A program made the translations under genes and the position numbers. A DNA stretch of 64,000 bases, taken from Candidatus Neomarinimicrobiota bacterium. Lineage in GTDB: Bacteria > Fidelibacterota > JAANXI01. Where the stretch lies: contig JAIPJS010000006.1 in the NCBI GenBank assembly GCA_021734025.1, forward strand, positions 148,769 through 212,768. The letters are read 5' to 3'. This document shows positions 45,103 through 53,954 of this stretch, one piece after another. Each line of letters begins with the position of its first letter. The stretch's first letter is position 1. Below the pieces are notes generated by a model. That model was not told the origin of the DNA. It saw nothing but the letters and a program-made list of their open reading frames with translations, and did no database searches.

Positions 45103-45237
45103 GAGTCTGCTCTAAAACGGGGCTGAAGCCCCCTATTTTACTATACACCCTTATTTATCCCGTCCCGTCCGGACGGGGACGGGGCTATTCATATTCTTCT
45201 GATTTTTCATTATGGTAATGTGCTTTTAAGAGTACAC
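45103..45237. mobile_element. MITE-like element, copy 2
   Basis: Second copy of the 17669-17817 element, in the same orientation. Left end GAGTCTGCTCTAAAAC, GGGGCT/AGCCCC hairpin, TATTTTACTATA spacer, a GC-rich hairpin (CCCGTCC/GGACGGG), GGGGCTATTCATATTCTTCT, and a right end CTTTTAAGAGTAC. The second hairpin differs in sequence but not in position between the copies. Confidence 0.65.
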
Positions 45238-45361
45238 CCAGTTGTGAAATATGTAATACTCATCCCGTATACCCTTATTCCACTATACCTCATCATTACT
45301 GGCTGAATAACTTCGCGTAACTCAGCGGAATCACTCTATAATTGTTTTATGCATAGGCAGG

Positions 45362-46675
45362 TCAAGTCTCATCCCCGATAACTTCATGTATCATTGTCGG
45401 TGGTGAGGCGTCGGCATCATCGATTTCGAACACATCCAAAATAGACTGTTTGGCTTCTTCCACCACTGATTCTTTGTCCGTATAACATACGGCGAGTACG
45501 TCCCCGGCATTCACCCGGTCTCCGATCTTTCTTTCCAGGGATATCCCGGCTTTGGGGTCAATGACATCGCCCATCTGCATCCGTCCCGCGCCCAGTTTGA
45601 CGCTGGTTGTCCCCAGCTGATAGCTGTCCAGGGATTGGACAATCCCCTCTGCAGGTGCGGTGACTTCCACAGAAAATTTTGAGGGTTCCAACGAAAGTAA
45701 ACTATCGATGATTTTAGGATCCCCACCCTGGATTTCCACCAGGTCGTAGAATTTTTCCAGCGCCTCGCCGGTTTCAATCAATTCATTTAAAACAGTCTTG
45801 GCTGCGGGGACATCCTCCGCTTTTCCGGCAAGGACTAACATCTCCGCGCTCAACTCCATGGTGACTTCCATAAGATCTGCCGGGCCGTTTCCTTTCAGGC
45901 ACTCCACCGATTCCACCACCTCGTTCCGGTTCCCGATCTGATTCCCCAGCGGCTGGTTCATATCCGTGATCACCACCCGGACATCCAGACCAAATTCTTT
46001 TCCAATATCCGCCAGTTGGTTCGCTAATTCCCGAGACTTCTCTTCCTCTGCGATAAACGCCCCGCGTCCGGTCTTCACATCCAGCACCAGGCCATCGATG
46101 CCCTCGGCTATCTTTTTGCTCATAATCGATCCGCAGATGAGCGGAATGGAACGTACCGTGGCGGTGACATCTCTGAGGGCGTACATCTTTTTGTCTGCGG
46201 GGACCATTGTGGCGCTCTGTCCCATGATGCACACTCCGAACTCGTCAACCTGGCGCCGGAAGTCATCTATGGAATAGTCTGTGGTAAAACCCGGGATAGA
46301 TTCCAGCTTATCCAGTGTACCTCCGGTATGCCCGAGGCCCCGACCGGAAATCATAGGAATTTTTACGCCAGCGGCTGCAACCAATGGAGCCAGTATCAGC
46401 GTCACTTTGTCGCCGACGCCCCCGGTACTGTGTTTGTCGATTTTGTATCCGGAAATGTCGGACAGGTCGATTCGCTCTCCGGATTCAATCATGGCCTCCA
46501 CCAGCACGGCTGTCTCTTCAATGGAAAAACCCTGGAAGTAGATCGCCATGAGCCATGCGGAGATCTGGTAGTCGGGGATGTTTCCGGCGGTGAACTCCTT
46601 GACCATAAACCGGATTTCTTCCGGCGAATGCCGGTCGCCCTGCTGCTTTTTTTCGATGATTTCGTATGGAAGCAT
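45362..46675 (-). CDS. deoA: Thymidine / pyrimidine-nucleoside phosphorylase
   Basis: Phosphorolysis of pyrimidine (deoxy)nucleosides, cytoplasmic. The 437 residues match the family length. The signature KHSTGGVGDKVTLILAPL (phosphate binding) is near 84-101, followed by SGRGLGHTGGTLDKLE, MYALRDVTATV, SIMSKKIAEG and DVKTGRGAF. A C-terminal PYNP-type domain carries KLGAGR. Whether it is thymidine-specific (DeoA) or broad (Pdp) is not decidable. The start codon overlaps the stop of the NTPase gene by one base, giving a nucleotide-metabolism pair. Confidence 0.92.
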   Translation of the reverse strand: MLPYEIIEKKQQGDRHSPEEIRFMVKEFTAGNIPDYQISAWLMAIYFQGFSIEETAVLVEAMIESGERIDLSDISGYKIDKHSTGGVGDKVTLILAPLVAAAGVKIPMISGRGLGHTGGTLDKLESIPGFTTDYSIDDFRRQVDEFGVCIMGQSATMVPADKKMYALRDVTATVRSIPLICGSIMSKKIAEGIDGLVLDVKTGRGAFIAEEEKSRELANQLADIGKEFGLDVRVVITDMNQPLGNQIGNRNEVVESVECLKGNGPADLMEVTMELSAEMLVLAGKAEDVPAAKTVLNELIETGEALEKFYDLVEIQGGDPKIIDSLLSLEPSKFSVEVTAPAEGIVQSLDSYQLGTTSVKLGAGRMQMGDVIDPKAGISLERKIGDRVNAGDVLAVCYTDKESVVEEAKQSILDVFEIDDADASPPTMIHEVIGDET

Positions 46676-47211
46676 TATTCTGAATTTTCAACCAATCTGC
46701 GGAGCCGCAATTGTATTTCATTCTGCAGGTAGGAGCGGGTCTCCTCGTTCACATGAAAGACGGCCACGTCTTCTCTGGACTTAATGGCATCCGTGGTTTC
46801 GTTTTTCCCCTGCATGATGGTCCCGATGAGTGGCTTTGTACTATCCAAAATACTTTGCAGGACCGTTTGGAATTTTTCGGGCAAGAGTTCCATCTTGCCG
46901 ATTTCATCTATGGCGATCACCTGGTTTTCGCGAAGCGCCTTTTCCATAGCGGCGACACCGACCTTTTCAAGGCTAGGGACATCCACATAATATTTCCCGA
47001 CCTGCTCCTCTGTGCCCAGGTCCACATGAGCCAGGATACCCCGGCGGCCGTCCAGCGTATCCAGTGTAAACCCTACCCGCTGATTTCCACGACGCATCTC
47101 ACTGGAAAAAAAACCGCCAATGGAATAATCGATCTGTTTCAACACTTTTTTTATTAAGGTCGTCTTGCCGCTGCCGGGCTGCCCGGTCAACAACAGATTT
47201 GTTTCTGGCAT
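46675..47211 (-). CDS. THEP1-type nucleoside-triphosphatase
   Basis: A 178-residue P-loop NTPase of the THEP1 family. Walker A GQPGSGKTTL is at about 9-18, the family segment GGFFSSEMRRGNQRVGF at about 32-48, and Walker B VIAIDEIGKMEL at about 98-109. A C-terminal helical part follows. Family members hydrolyse NTPs; physiological roles are poorly defined. It is coupled by a TAATG-like one-base overlap to the pyrimidine phosphorylase gene. Confidence 0.85.
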   Translation of the reverse strand: MPETNLLLTGQPGSGKTTLIKKVLKQIDYSIGGFFSSEMRRGNQRVGFTLDTLDGRRGILAHVDLGTEEQVGKYYVDVPSLEKVGVAAMEKALRENQVIAIDEIGKMELLPEKFQTVLQSILDSTKPLIGTIMQGKNETTDAIKSREDVAVFHVNEETRSYLQNEIQLRLRRLVENSE

Positions 47212-47276
47212 ACTGCGAGTTCCTTCTCTCTATAAAAGCTCCGGTAAGTCGTTGCTGACTTTCTCTCCGGAGAGGA

Positions 47277-47804
47277 TTATTCATGCTTTTTTTGGTCCAA
47301 ATATTTGCGCGCATAATCTACATAATGCCGTGCAGAATTGATAATTGTATCCCATTCCGCATCGGTAACTTCCCGGACTGGTTTCGCTGGTACACCGGCA
47401 ACCAATGTCCGCGCCGGTACGGTCTGATTTTCCCGGACGATGGCACCTGCCGCAACGATAGCACCTGTTTCCACCACAGCTCCACTCAGCACGGTTGCAC
47501 TCATCCCGATGAGACACCGGTCCTGTACTTTGCATCCGTGGATTGTGGCACGATGGCCAATGGTGACTTCGTTGCCTATGTGCGTACTGTATTTCTCGAA
47601 ATCCACGTGAACAATGGTGCCGTCCTGAAGATTGGTACGTTCCCCTATCCGGATGGAGTTGATATCTCCCCGGAGCACCGACTGAAACCAGATACTCGAC
47701 TCTTTTCCAATGAGAACATCCCCAATCACTTCGGCAGAGGACGCAACGAATGCTTTATTTCCTATTTGGGGTGTCTTTCCATCGAATGGTCTGATATTAT
47801 TCAT
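47277..47804 (-). CDS. Gamma-carbonic anhydrase-like hexapeptide protein
   Basis: A 175-residue left-handed beta-helix protein with hexapeptide repeats (FVASSAEVIGDVLIG, SSIWFQSVLRGDIN, VLSGAVVETGAIVAAGAIV). Zinc-ligand-like histidines occur in GTIVHVDF and TIGHRATIHGC, matching YrdA/CaiE-type gamma-CA homologues. The start at 47804 gives MNNIRPFDG, the usual family beginning, and overlaps the LptF/G-like gene by eight bases; the longer frame adds 24 non-conserved residues. Catalytic carbonic anhydrase activity is uncertain. Confidence 0.88.
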   Translation of the reverse strand: MNNIRPFDGKTPQIGNKAFVASSAEVIGDVLIGKESSIWFQSVLRGDINSIRIGERTNLQDGTIVHVDFEKYSTHIGNEVTIGHRATIHGCKVQDRCLIGMSATVLSGAVVETGAIVAAGAIVRENQTVPARTLVAGVPAKPVREVTDAEWDTIINSARHYVDYARKYLDQKKHE

Positions 47805-49203
47805 TGGTGTCCTCGTCACTTTTTCCCTGCCGGCGAAGTTTGACCAGCCAGGACCAATCAAGAGAGCTCCGCTCACGGACGGTGCGGATGGTCAGGAATA
47901 CACCGAAGAGCCCCACCACCATATTCGGCGTCCACATAGCAATCCATGGTGAAACGATGAGGCGGTCAGCCAATTCTTCGCCCCCGATGAGTCCGGCCCA
48001 GTAGACCAGGAAAAACAGCAGACTGAATCCCGCACCGACCGCCAGTCCGCCATGTCGTGCCATGATGCCCAGCGGCGCTCCAATCAAAACAAAAACAATG
48101 CATGCTACGGGAATTGAGTACTTTTTATGCACCTCCACCAGATACTTATTAATTTGGCGTTTATAACTCTGTGCCAGATTTCTCTGGGTACTGATTCGCT
48201 GGAGTCCGACGCGAACATCCCGCCGGGCGCGACGCATTTCCGAGGCGTTGTCTTTTATGGAATCCGGCAGCATCGCGATTACTGAATCTTGTGGAAGATT
48301 CAGGAGCTTTTTTATGCGTCCGGTCTGGTCCGCAGATATATCCAGGTGCAATTTTTCCCGTAAATTTTCTGTAATTTGTTCCTGGGTCTTTTGATATTTT
48401 TCCCGGACTCCCGCGACTCGGTCCAGCATCATTTTTGAACTCATTTCACGATCACCCCGCCGGCCGGCTTCATGTCGCTCCAGCACCATGCCCTTCGCCG
48501 GGATGGTGAGTACATGTTTGCTGAAGTCGATACGCCGGTACTCTGAAAATTCTTTGGTATCCAGTTCATGGATTTCCCCATTAAAGAGGGTCATGACAAT
48601 TTTATCTCCCTCCACCGCCAGGGAACCCTGCTCTGCCTTGATGGTGGTCTGCACCTCGCTGTTTTGATTGTTTTTGCTATAAATTAGAACATCCATGAGC
48701 CGGCCGTCCTTTTTGTCCTTGACCAGGAGGCTGTACTGCGGCAGATCGGTGATGAAATAGCCCGGCTCAATCGAGAGATCCGGCTTTTTACGATAGATAT
48801 CCGACCCGAGAAGTCGGGCCTTGTGGTTAAAGTCCGGCAGGATATTATTGTTAAAGTAAATCAACCCGAGGCACACGATAATCCCAAACACCAGTGACGG
48901 TTTGATGATTGTAAAAAAGCTGATGCCGGACGTCCGCATGGCGTTGATTTCGTTGTCGGCGCTCATCCGGCCGTACGACATGAGGATGGCTACGAGAACA
49001 GCCATAGGGATAGAAAGCGCCAAAATCCACATCAGGTTGAGGAAAATATACTCCGCAATAATCCAGAACGAGATCCCTTTGCCCAGAATTCGATCGATGG
49101 ATTTGACGATGAAGTTTGCCAGAAACAGAAAGGTCAGCACCCCCATTGCGATAACAAACGGCGGCAGGTGTTCCTTCAGGATATAGCGGGTCAGGATCTT
49201 CAT
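47797..49203 (-). CDS. LptF/LptG-family lipopolysaccharide export permease
   Basis: A 468-residue inner-membrane permease of the Lpt ABC transporter family. It has three N-terminal helices (about 15-35, 55-85, 100-125, including ALSIPMAVLVAILMSYGRMSADNEI), a long periplasmic beta-jellyroll (about 130-350) and three C-terminal helices (about 365-450, with IPVACIVFVLIGAPLGI). The jellyroll contains an extra helical insertion (about 245-340). A partner permease gene and the LptB ATPase are not in the window. Supports an LPS-bearing outer membrane. Confidence 0.88.
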   Translation of the reverse strand: MKILTRYILKEHLPPFVIAMGVLTFLFLANFIVKSIDRILGKGISFWIIAEYIFLNLMWILALSIPMAVLVAILMSYGRMSADNEINAMRTSGISFFTIIKPSLVFGIIVCLGLIYFNNNILPDFNHKARLLGSDIYRKKPDLSIEPGYFITDLPQYSLLVKDKKDGRLMDVLIYSKNNQNSEVQTTIKAEQGSLAVEGDKIVMTLFNGEIHELDTKEFSEYRRIDFSKHVLTIPAKGMVLERHEAGRRGDREMSSKMMLDRVAGVREKYQKTQEQITENLREKLHLDISADQTGRIKKLLNLPQDSVIAMLPDSIKDNASEMRRARRDVRVGLQRISTQRNLAQSYKRQINKYLVEVHKKYSIPVACIVFVLIGAPLGIMARHGGLAVGAGFSLLFFLVYWAGLIGGEELADRLIVSPWIAMWTPNMVVGLFGVFLTIRTVRERSSLDWSWLVKLRRQGKSDEDTNE

Positions 49204-49436
49204 AATCGATGAATTTAGAGCCGGGTTCGGTGGTTCTCAAGGTGTTTCGGCTCTGGAATTTGAGTGCAGATAAACCAGAGAAAATTTTACCGCAAAGCCG
49301 CGAAGACCGCGAAGGAACCCGAAGAAAAACACAATGAACAACCCCGTCAGGTCAAGACCATAAAGACGTACAGCCGTTTTTCCTTTTTCTTGCTCTCTTC
49401 TGACCTCTCAGACTAAGAAAACCAAATTATGATTAA

Positions 49437-49504
49437 GATTAAGAGTAAGATTACGATTAAGCAGCAAGGAACGTGAACACCTTAACACTCGAACACTGTA
49501 ACAC
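49437..49504. repeat. Hexamer GATTAA run followed by inverted GTGTTNNN array
   Basis: A hexamer run (GATTAA, GATTAA, GAGTAA, GATTAC, GATTAA) lies next to four inverted octamers at 49473-49504 (GTGAACAC, CTTAACAC, TCGAACAC, TGTAACAC). It is the mirror of the hexamer-plus-octamer arrangement at 37992 and 44832. The remaining 49204-49436 shows nothing. Confidence 0.75.
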
Positions 49505-49575
49505 TGTATTCCGGTTTTATCTTGACAATTACTACCATCGGGTCTACTTTTCCATGCTTTTTGAAGGCCCAATTT

Positions 49576-49653
49576 CGGGGCATAGCGCAGTCCGGTTAGC
49601 GCGCCTGCTTTGGGAGCAGGAGGTCCCCAGTTCGAATCTGGGTGCCCCGACCA
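49576..49653 (+). tRNA. tRNA-Pro (anticodon TGG)
   Basis: Acceptor CGGGGCA/TGCCCCG, D arm with GCGCAG, anticodon stem CCTGC/GCAGG around TTTGGGA giving TGG, T arm CCCAG-TTCGAAT-CTGGG. The CCA end is encoded. It marks the left border of the accessory region. Confidence 0.95.
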
Positions 49654-49658
49654 TACAC

Positions 49659-49693
49659 AACCCGCACGGTTAAGCCAATCATGCGGGTTTTTT
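49659..49693 (+). terminator. Rho-independent terminator of tRNA-Pro
   Basis: Stem AACCCGCA / TGCGGGTT followed by six T (49688-49693), beginning six bases after the tRNA CCA end. Confidence 0.9.
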
Positions 49694-49708
49694 AGGAATT
49701 TTAGATAA

Positions 49709-50944
49709 TTACCCGTTCCAGCTTTCAACCGTTCCGTTTCGCATCGCTAAATTTCCCAAATGAACGGCAACGGCAGCGTCATAGCCGGTAAAAACATTGG
49801 CATTCGGCTGAGTATTTTCTTTGATACTTTTCGCAAAATGTTTAAAGGCCAGGCCGGTGGTTTTATGGTCATCTTTCGGGCGGTTCGGAACCTGAATGAG
49901 TTCACCCTCACCACTGCTCCATGCTTTTTTAGTCGCACTGGATACTGCATCCACACCTGTTGTATCCGATTCCACTTCATGGGTTTTCCGAGCCAGTTCC
50001 GGATAATATATGGCCTCCTGGCCTTCTTCATTGTGGATTTCTATGGTCCCGTGGGTGCCCATAAACTGGAGTTCAACTCCGTAATGCGCATTAGAGGTGA
50101 TGGAAGTAAAGATGGCCTTCTTTCCACCGGGATATTCATAGACAGTATTTACATTATCGTAGGTCTCGCGCCCATCCTTCCAGTAGTCAATGCCGCCAAA
50201 CCCAGTCACTTTTTTCGGATGTTCTCCCAGCATCCAGTTTGTGATGTCAATATGATGCGAGCAGAGTTCAGCCATCAGTCCGCCTGAGAACTCCCGGTAC
50301 ATACGCCAGTTAATCAGCTTCTCCAGACTCGGATCCGATACTTCCCGACGCCAATCGCCATTCCGGTGGTAATTGCAACGGACATGGGTCAGGGTTCCAC
50401 AGGCGCCTTCATCGATCATAGTCTTAACCTTCTGCAGGAGTGGATTACTTCGCAATTGGTATCCCACCATAAAAGTTTTTTTCGAGTCTTCCACCTTCGC
50501 TTTCAACATGTTGGCCTGAGGGATATCGTATGTCATCGTTTTTTCACCAAAAACGTGCAGCCCGGCATCCAGTGCATCGACGGCCATCTTGTAATGCAGG
50601 TGTAACGGTGTTGCGATAATGACCGCATCGAGGTCATCGTTCTCTAGTAGTTTGCGATAATCCTCGTATCCTTTCGCATTGGGCGTTGCCTGTTCCAGTC
50701 CGTTTTGGAGATGTGACGGCAGAATATCACAGCACGCGATAAGCCGGACTTCCGGGACGCTTTGCAGGATGTACGCTTCCCACGTCCCCCGATCACCTGT
50801 GCCGATCATCCCGACATTAATAATTTCACTCGGCGACTGGGATTTAAGTATAGCCGGAGCTCCTGCTAATCCCAGAGATACCCCAGCCGTTACTTTTGCC
50901 GACTGACCGATAAACCTGCGCCTGGATATGTTTTCATTTTTCAT
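49709..50944 (-). CDS. Tat-exported Gfo/Idh/MocA-family oxidoreductase
   Basis: A 411-residue NAD(P)-dependent oxidoreductase likely acting on sugars or sugar derivatives outside the cytoplasm. A twin-arginine signal (ISRRRFIGQ, then an alanine-rich core) lies at about 4-33. The Rossmann motif NVGMIGTGDRG follows, then EKTMTYD (the catalytic EKP-type lysine is in EKTM) and the C-terminal alpha/beta domain. The start at 50944 has a GAGG site five bases upstream. First of a long minus-strand carbohydrate cluster. Confidence 0.85.
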   Translation of the reverse strand: MKNENISRRRFIGQSAKVTAGVSLGLAGAPAILKSQSPSEIINVGMIGTGDRGTWEAYILQSVPEVRLIACCDILPSHLQNGLEQATPNAKGYEDYRKLLENDDLDAVIIATPLHLHYKMAVDALDAGLHVFGEKTMTYDIPQANMLKAKVEDSKKTFMVGYQLRSNPLLQKVKTMIDEGACGTLTHVRCNYHRNGDWRREVSDPSLEKLINWRMYREFSGGLMAELCSHHIDITNWMLGEHPKKVTGFGGIDYWKDGRETYDNVNTVYEYPGGKKAIFTSITSNAHYGVELQFMGTHGTIEIHNEEGQEAIYYPELARKTHEVESDTTGVDAVSSATKKAWSSGEGELIQVPNRPKDDHKTTGLAFKHFAKSIKENTQPNANVFTGYDAAVAVHLGNLAMRNGTVESWNG

Positions 50945-50963
50945 ACTTTCCTCACTCAATTTT

Positions 50964-52223
50964 TTATTCATAGATCACCCGAATATCGAGCGGATTCCGT
51001 AACCGTTTCGCATAATACTCAATCGTCCGGAATCGTTCGCTTTCACCTATAGAAAATACAATATACGCATTTTTCTCACGGTACCGACTCCCCTCCGGCA
51101 CATATAACCAGTCTTCATAGATTAATCGTCGATTCCAGTAATTGCCACCGCCGGCCCCATCACTGATATGTGTATGTGGATTTTCCACTGGAGATGCCAA
51201 GCCGTAGATGTTCGTATTATCATACAGCAGCCGAATACTCCCGAATGCGTATCCTTTTTCGTGATGATAAAAGCACAACCAGGGAACATCATTTGCAATC
51301 GGCTCCGCTTCCAACAATTCATATCGGTCTGAAAAGGGTAAATCGACCACGCTCCCATCTTTGCGTTGAAAGGCCACATGGGTAAACAGGCTATCCATGG
51401 TCATCTCATCGTTGCGCAGCAGATTCATCCAAATTCCCTTCTGAAATGTCATATCAGAGTAGAAAGTGAAGTAAGGGAGATTGTCAAAAAACCGATACTG
51501 CGCCGTTACCATGATTTCAGGGTGTTCGGGACCGGTATCCCGCCTGATAGTTTGTACAAAATATGGGCCTGTCTGCATACTCTGCTGTTTCGGATTATCC
51601 CACGTGGCAATGGTTTTGTAGTATTCCACTCCCCACTTTTCGAAGGTTGGGGCCCAGTGTATCCGGTTCTCACTGCGTCTTAAGAGCGTATCATATTTTT
51701 TCAGATACAGTTCCCGCAACTGTCCGGAGGCATGATCTTTGACTTCGTTTTCGTTGCTTCTGGTCAAATCGGCCCTGTAATACCGGTTTTCTATCTCTAA
51801 TTCTGTCCCCTCTCCTTTCACACTGAGGTCTGATTCGACCTCACCTTTTTCCCCTGGCAATAATGTCAGGTCGAATTTCCGTGTCGTGTGCGGGGCCATT
51901 TGGACCGGGAAAGCCACTTCGTATTGGAGCACTGAATCTGCAGGAGTTCCATGCAGTGGATTTTTCAACACCTGGCAGGGAATGGAATCCCCGATAGTTC
52001 GGTCCACAGCAATTAAAATATGAGAATCATCCCATAGTGCATTTTGGATCTGCAGCGGAAAAGTGATGATCTCATGCTCTCTGTCCAATCCGACTGGTTC
52101 TGAAACAGCAACCGTTGCGATTACTTTAGATTGTCCATGCAGTGAACTGCTTAGTACCGGTAGTAGTAGTCCGATGAAGAAAGATGATAAAAAGATTCGT
52201 GCTTTACCGGCTCGGATAATCAT
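50964..52223 (-). CDS. Secreted protein of unknown family (beta-sandwich-like)
   Basis: A 419-residue protein with a signal peptide (FLSSFFIGLLLPVLSSSLHGQ). It is beta-rich with many aromatic residues: VGLDREHEIITFPLQIQNALW, YFVQTIRRDTGPEHPEIMVTAQYRFFD, VPWLCFYHHEKGYAFGSIRLLYD. The repeated FYSDMTF and NYWNRRLIYEDWLYVP segments recall uronate- or carbohydrate-handling proteins of the DUF4861 or lyase type, but no family is certain. It lies directly behind the GH-like gene at 52226. Confidence 0.55.
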   Translation of the reverse strand: MIIRAGKARIFLSSFFIGLLLPVLSSSLHGQSKVIATVAVSEPVGLDREHEIITFPLQIQNALWDDSHILIAVDRTIGDSIPCQVLKNPLHGTPADSVLQYEVAFPVQMAPHTTRKFDLTLLPGEKGEVESDLSVKGEGTELEIENRYYRADLTRSNENEVKDHASGQLRELYLKKYDTLLRRSENRIHWAPTFEKWGVEYYKTIATWDNPKQQSMQTGPYFVQTIRRDTGPEHPEIMVTAQYRFFDNLPYFTFYSDMTFQKGIWMNLLRNDEMTMDSLFTHVAFQRKDGSVVDLPFSDRYELLEAEPIANDVPWLCFYHHEKGYAFGSIRLLYDNTNIYGLASPVENPHTHISDGAGGGNYWNRRLIYEDWLYVPEGSRYREKNAYIVFSIGESERFRTIEYYAKRLRNPLDIRVIYE

Positions 52224-52225
52224 TG

Positions 52226-53716
52226 CTATACATTCTGTCGAAGGGTTAAGGAGCCATCCTCGTTTATCTGCTGAGCGCAGGCCCAGTTCACCGGATGCTT
52301 CACACCCTTCACTTCCAGTTCAGCCTTCAGTTTGAGACCGCTCCATTCTGTCTCCTTCGGCAGGAGTATCTGCGCCTGGCGTACGCCGGTCGGTTTCGGG
52401 TACCCAGGATCGAGGCAGCCTGTTTCGTGCACTGATCCATCATCACTGTAGACGGTCAATCGCAATATACCCGGCACAGCTGCGACACCGTCATTGACCA
52501 TGCCAAGAACAAGTCCCGGATGTCCATCTTTTTCAAAAGCCCAAATCCATGATGGACGCACGCGATATCCGATCTTCCTGGCAATGTTATCGATCGGTTC
52601 GGGGTACTTTCGGTAGTAACTCAAAATATTTTCTGCAGCGATGTTATGCCAGTTCCAGACGGACCAGTAATTCGGCCCCAGGTCCAGCACGTGCGCGATG
52701 ATATTTTCGTTATGGGTGATCCCCCCATCTTCGCGGAGGTCTTCCGGTTTGCCGGTGGTAATACCGATTTCGCTGACCGCGCCGACCCACGGCGGGCGGT
52801 TGCTGAGCGACTCGATCTGCATATTTTCTATGAAAATCGTATCAGTTCGAAGCCAGTTGTTCGAGCGCACGCTCCGGTCCACCAGTTCCGAGTTGCCGAC
52901 CCGACTGTAATCGGGCTGCGTATTTGTGACGAGCGGTGTTTTCGTCCAGTGTTTTAACTGAGTTTCTAACATTCGTAAAAAGGTTTGCTCTGCAATTACA
53001 TCGCTGGGAAACGGGTGCCCGTCGAACGGCCAGGTGTGTCCCTCACCCCAGAATCCGTACATGAACATATCCATGTATTCCACCAGCGGATGGCCGTTAT
53101 ATTTCTCGGCTAACAGGGCGTTGAGTTCGGTAAACGCCGCCTGATATTCAGGGTGGTCGTACCGCGGCATCTTGTGCTCTTTGCGGTAGCGCACCGTGTC
53201 ACGGTCTCCCTTCCACTCGCCCTTAAGCTTTACATAGGGCACTTTTTCCTGCACAAAATCCGGGGCGCCGAATTCGGGGATGTCCGGGTTCTCCAGCATG
53301 ATGCGGAATGCCACTCGTTTGTTGTACTTTTCTGCCAAACCAAATGTGATATTCCAATACTCCGGGAAGTCCAGGCGTCCGGGGTTTTTCTGAACCTGTC
53401 GCCAGTCGGGACGCATATAGATTTTTTGCACGAATGGCAGACTTACCAGATCTTCCAGCGATTTTCCCAGCGGTTCGCCTTTAATCTGCGGCGGCCCGAT
53501 ATCTCCTGAGACGTACACAACCAGGCCCATCCCGTAATTCGGAACAATCTCTTTGGACGGCGTTGTCGCCATAATCACATAGCTTCCTGGTACCACTTCC
53601 TCCGGTGGATAGGTTGGAAAAGGGCCCTGGTTCAGGCGATCTTTGACGGTCGGACCATCGCCGAAATCGTATTTCTCCCAGTTGTGGGCCGGGACGAAGG
53701 CGCTGGCTGAGTTCAT
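52226..53716 (-). CDS. Glycoside hydrolase-like TIM-barrel protein (signal interrupted)
   Basis: A 496-residue frame with a (beta/alpha)8-type layout: PFVQKIYMRPDWRQVQ, YNKRVAFRIMLENPD, VEYMDMFMYGFWGEGHTW, TPLVTNTQPDYS, IFIENMQIESL, NYWSVWNWHNIAAENI. FWGEGHTW and ENMQ acidic residues could be catalytic, as in GH42/GH-A-like enzymes. A C-terminal beta domain follows. The open frame begins at an internal ATG; the true start appears to be at 53776 but is followed by a TGA (next entry). Secreted origin likely; present function doubtful. Confidence 0.6.
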   Translation of the reverse strand: MNSASAFVPAHNWEKYDFGDGPTVKDRLNQGPFPTYPPEEVVPGSYVIMATTPSKEIVPNYGMGLVVYVSGDIGPPQIKGEPLGKSLEDLVSLPFVQKIYMRPDWRQVQKNPGRLDFPEYWNITFGLAEKYNKRVAFRIMLENPDIPEFGAPDFVQEKVPYVKLKGEWKGDRDTVRYRKEHKMPRYDHPEYQAAFTELNALLAEKYNGHPLVEYMDMFMYGFWGEGHTWPFDGHPFPSDVIAEQTFLRMLETQLKHWTKTPLVTNTQPDYSRVGNSELVDRSVRSNNWLRTDTIFIENMQIESLSNRPPWVGAVSEIGITTGKPEDLREDGGITHNENIIAHVLDLGPNYWSVWNWHNIAAENILSYYRKYPEPIDNIARKIGYRVRPSWIWAFEKDGHPGLVLGMVNDGVAAVPGILRLTVYSDDGSVHETGCLDPGYPKPTGVRQAQILLPKETEWSGLKLKAELEVKGVKHPVNWACAQQINEDGSLTLRQNV

Positions 53717-53776
53717 TCCTACACTTGCAAGGAGTGCCGCTGTCCCGCCCTTTTTGAGAAAGTCTCTTCAGTCCAT
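53717..53776 (-). other. Interrupted Tat signal region: in-frame TGA at codon 3
   Basis: A strong GGGGGA ribosome site precedes ATG at 53776. The codons read Met, Asp, TGA, Arg, Asp, Phe, Leu, Lys, Lys, then an alanine-rich core ASVGMNSASA running in frame into the gene at 52226. Replacing TGA (53770-53768) by CGA gives MDRRDFLKK, a classic Tat signal, one transition away. So this is either a nonsense mutation or a sequencing error. Confidence 0.75.
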
Positions 53777-53954
53777 TGGGTCCCCCTTAATTGGTTCTCT
53801 TGACATCAATTCCTTAAAACAAAACGAGCCCCCATTTCCCGTCGGGATCCCTTTGGGGCGACAAGCTCAGGGTGATTTGTTAATCCGTTGGAAGATTGTC
53901 TTTCCTGCTATTCGTATCGATTTAGTGAATCTCTACCCTGAACTGACAAGTCCT

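Noticed and set aside
49576..49653. tRNA-Pro as an integration site of a genomic island
   Set aside because: No integrase gene or direct repeat of the tRNA 3' end was seen within the window; the right end of the accessory region is not visible.
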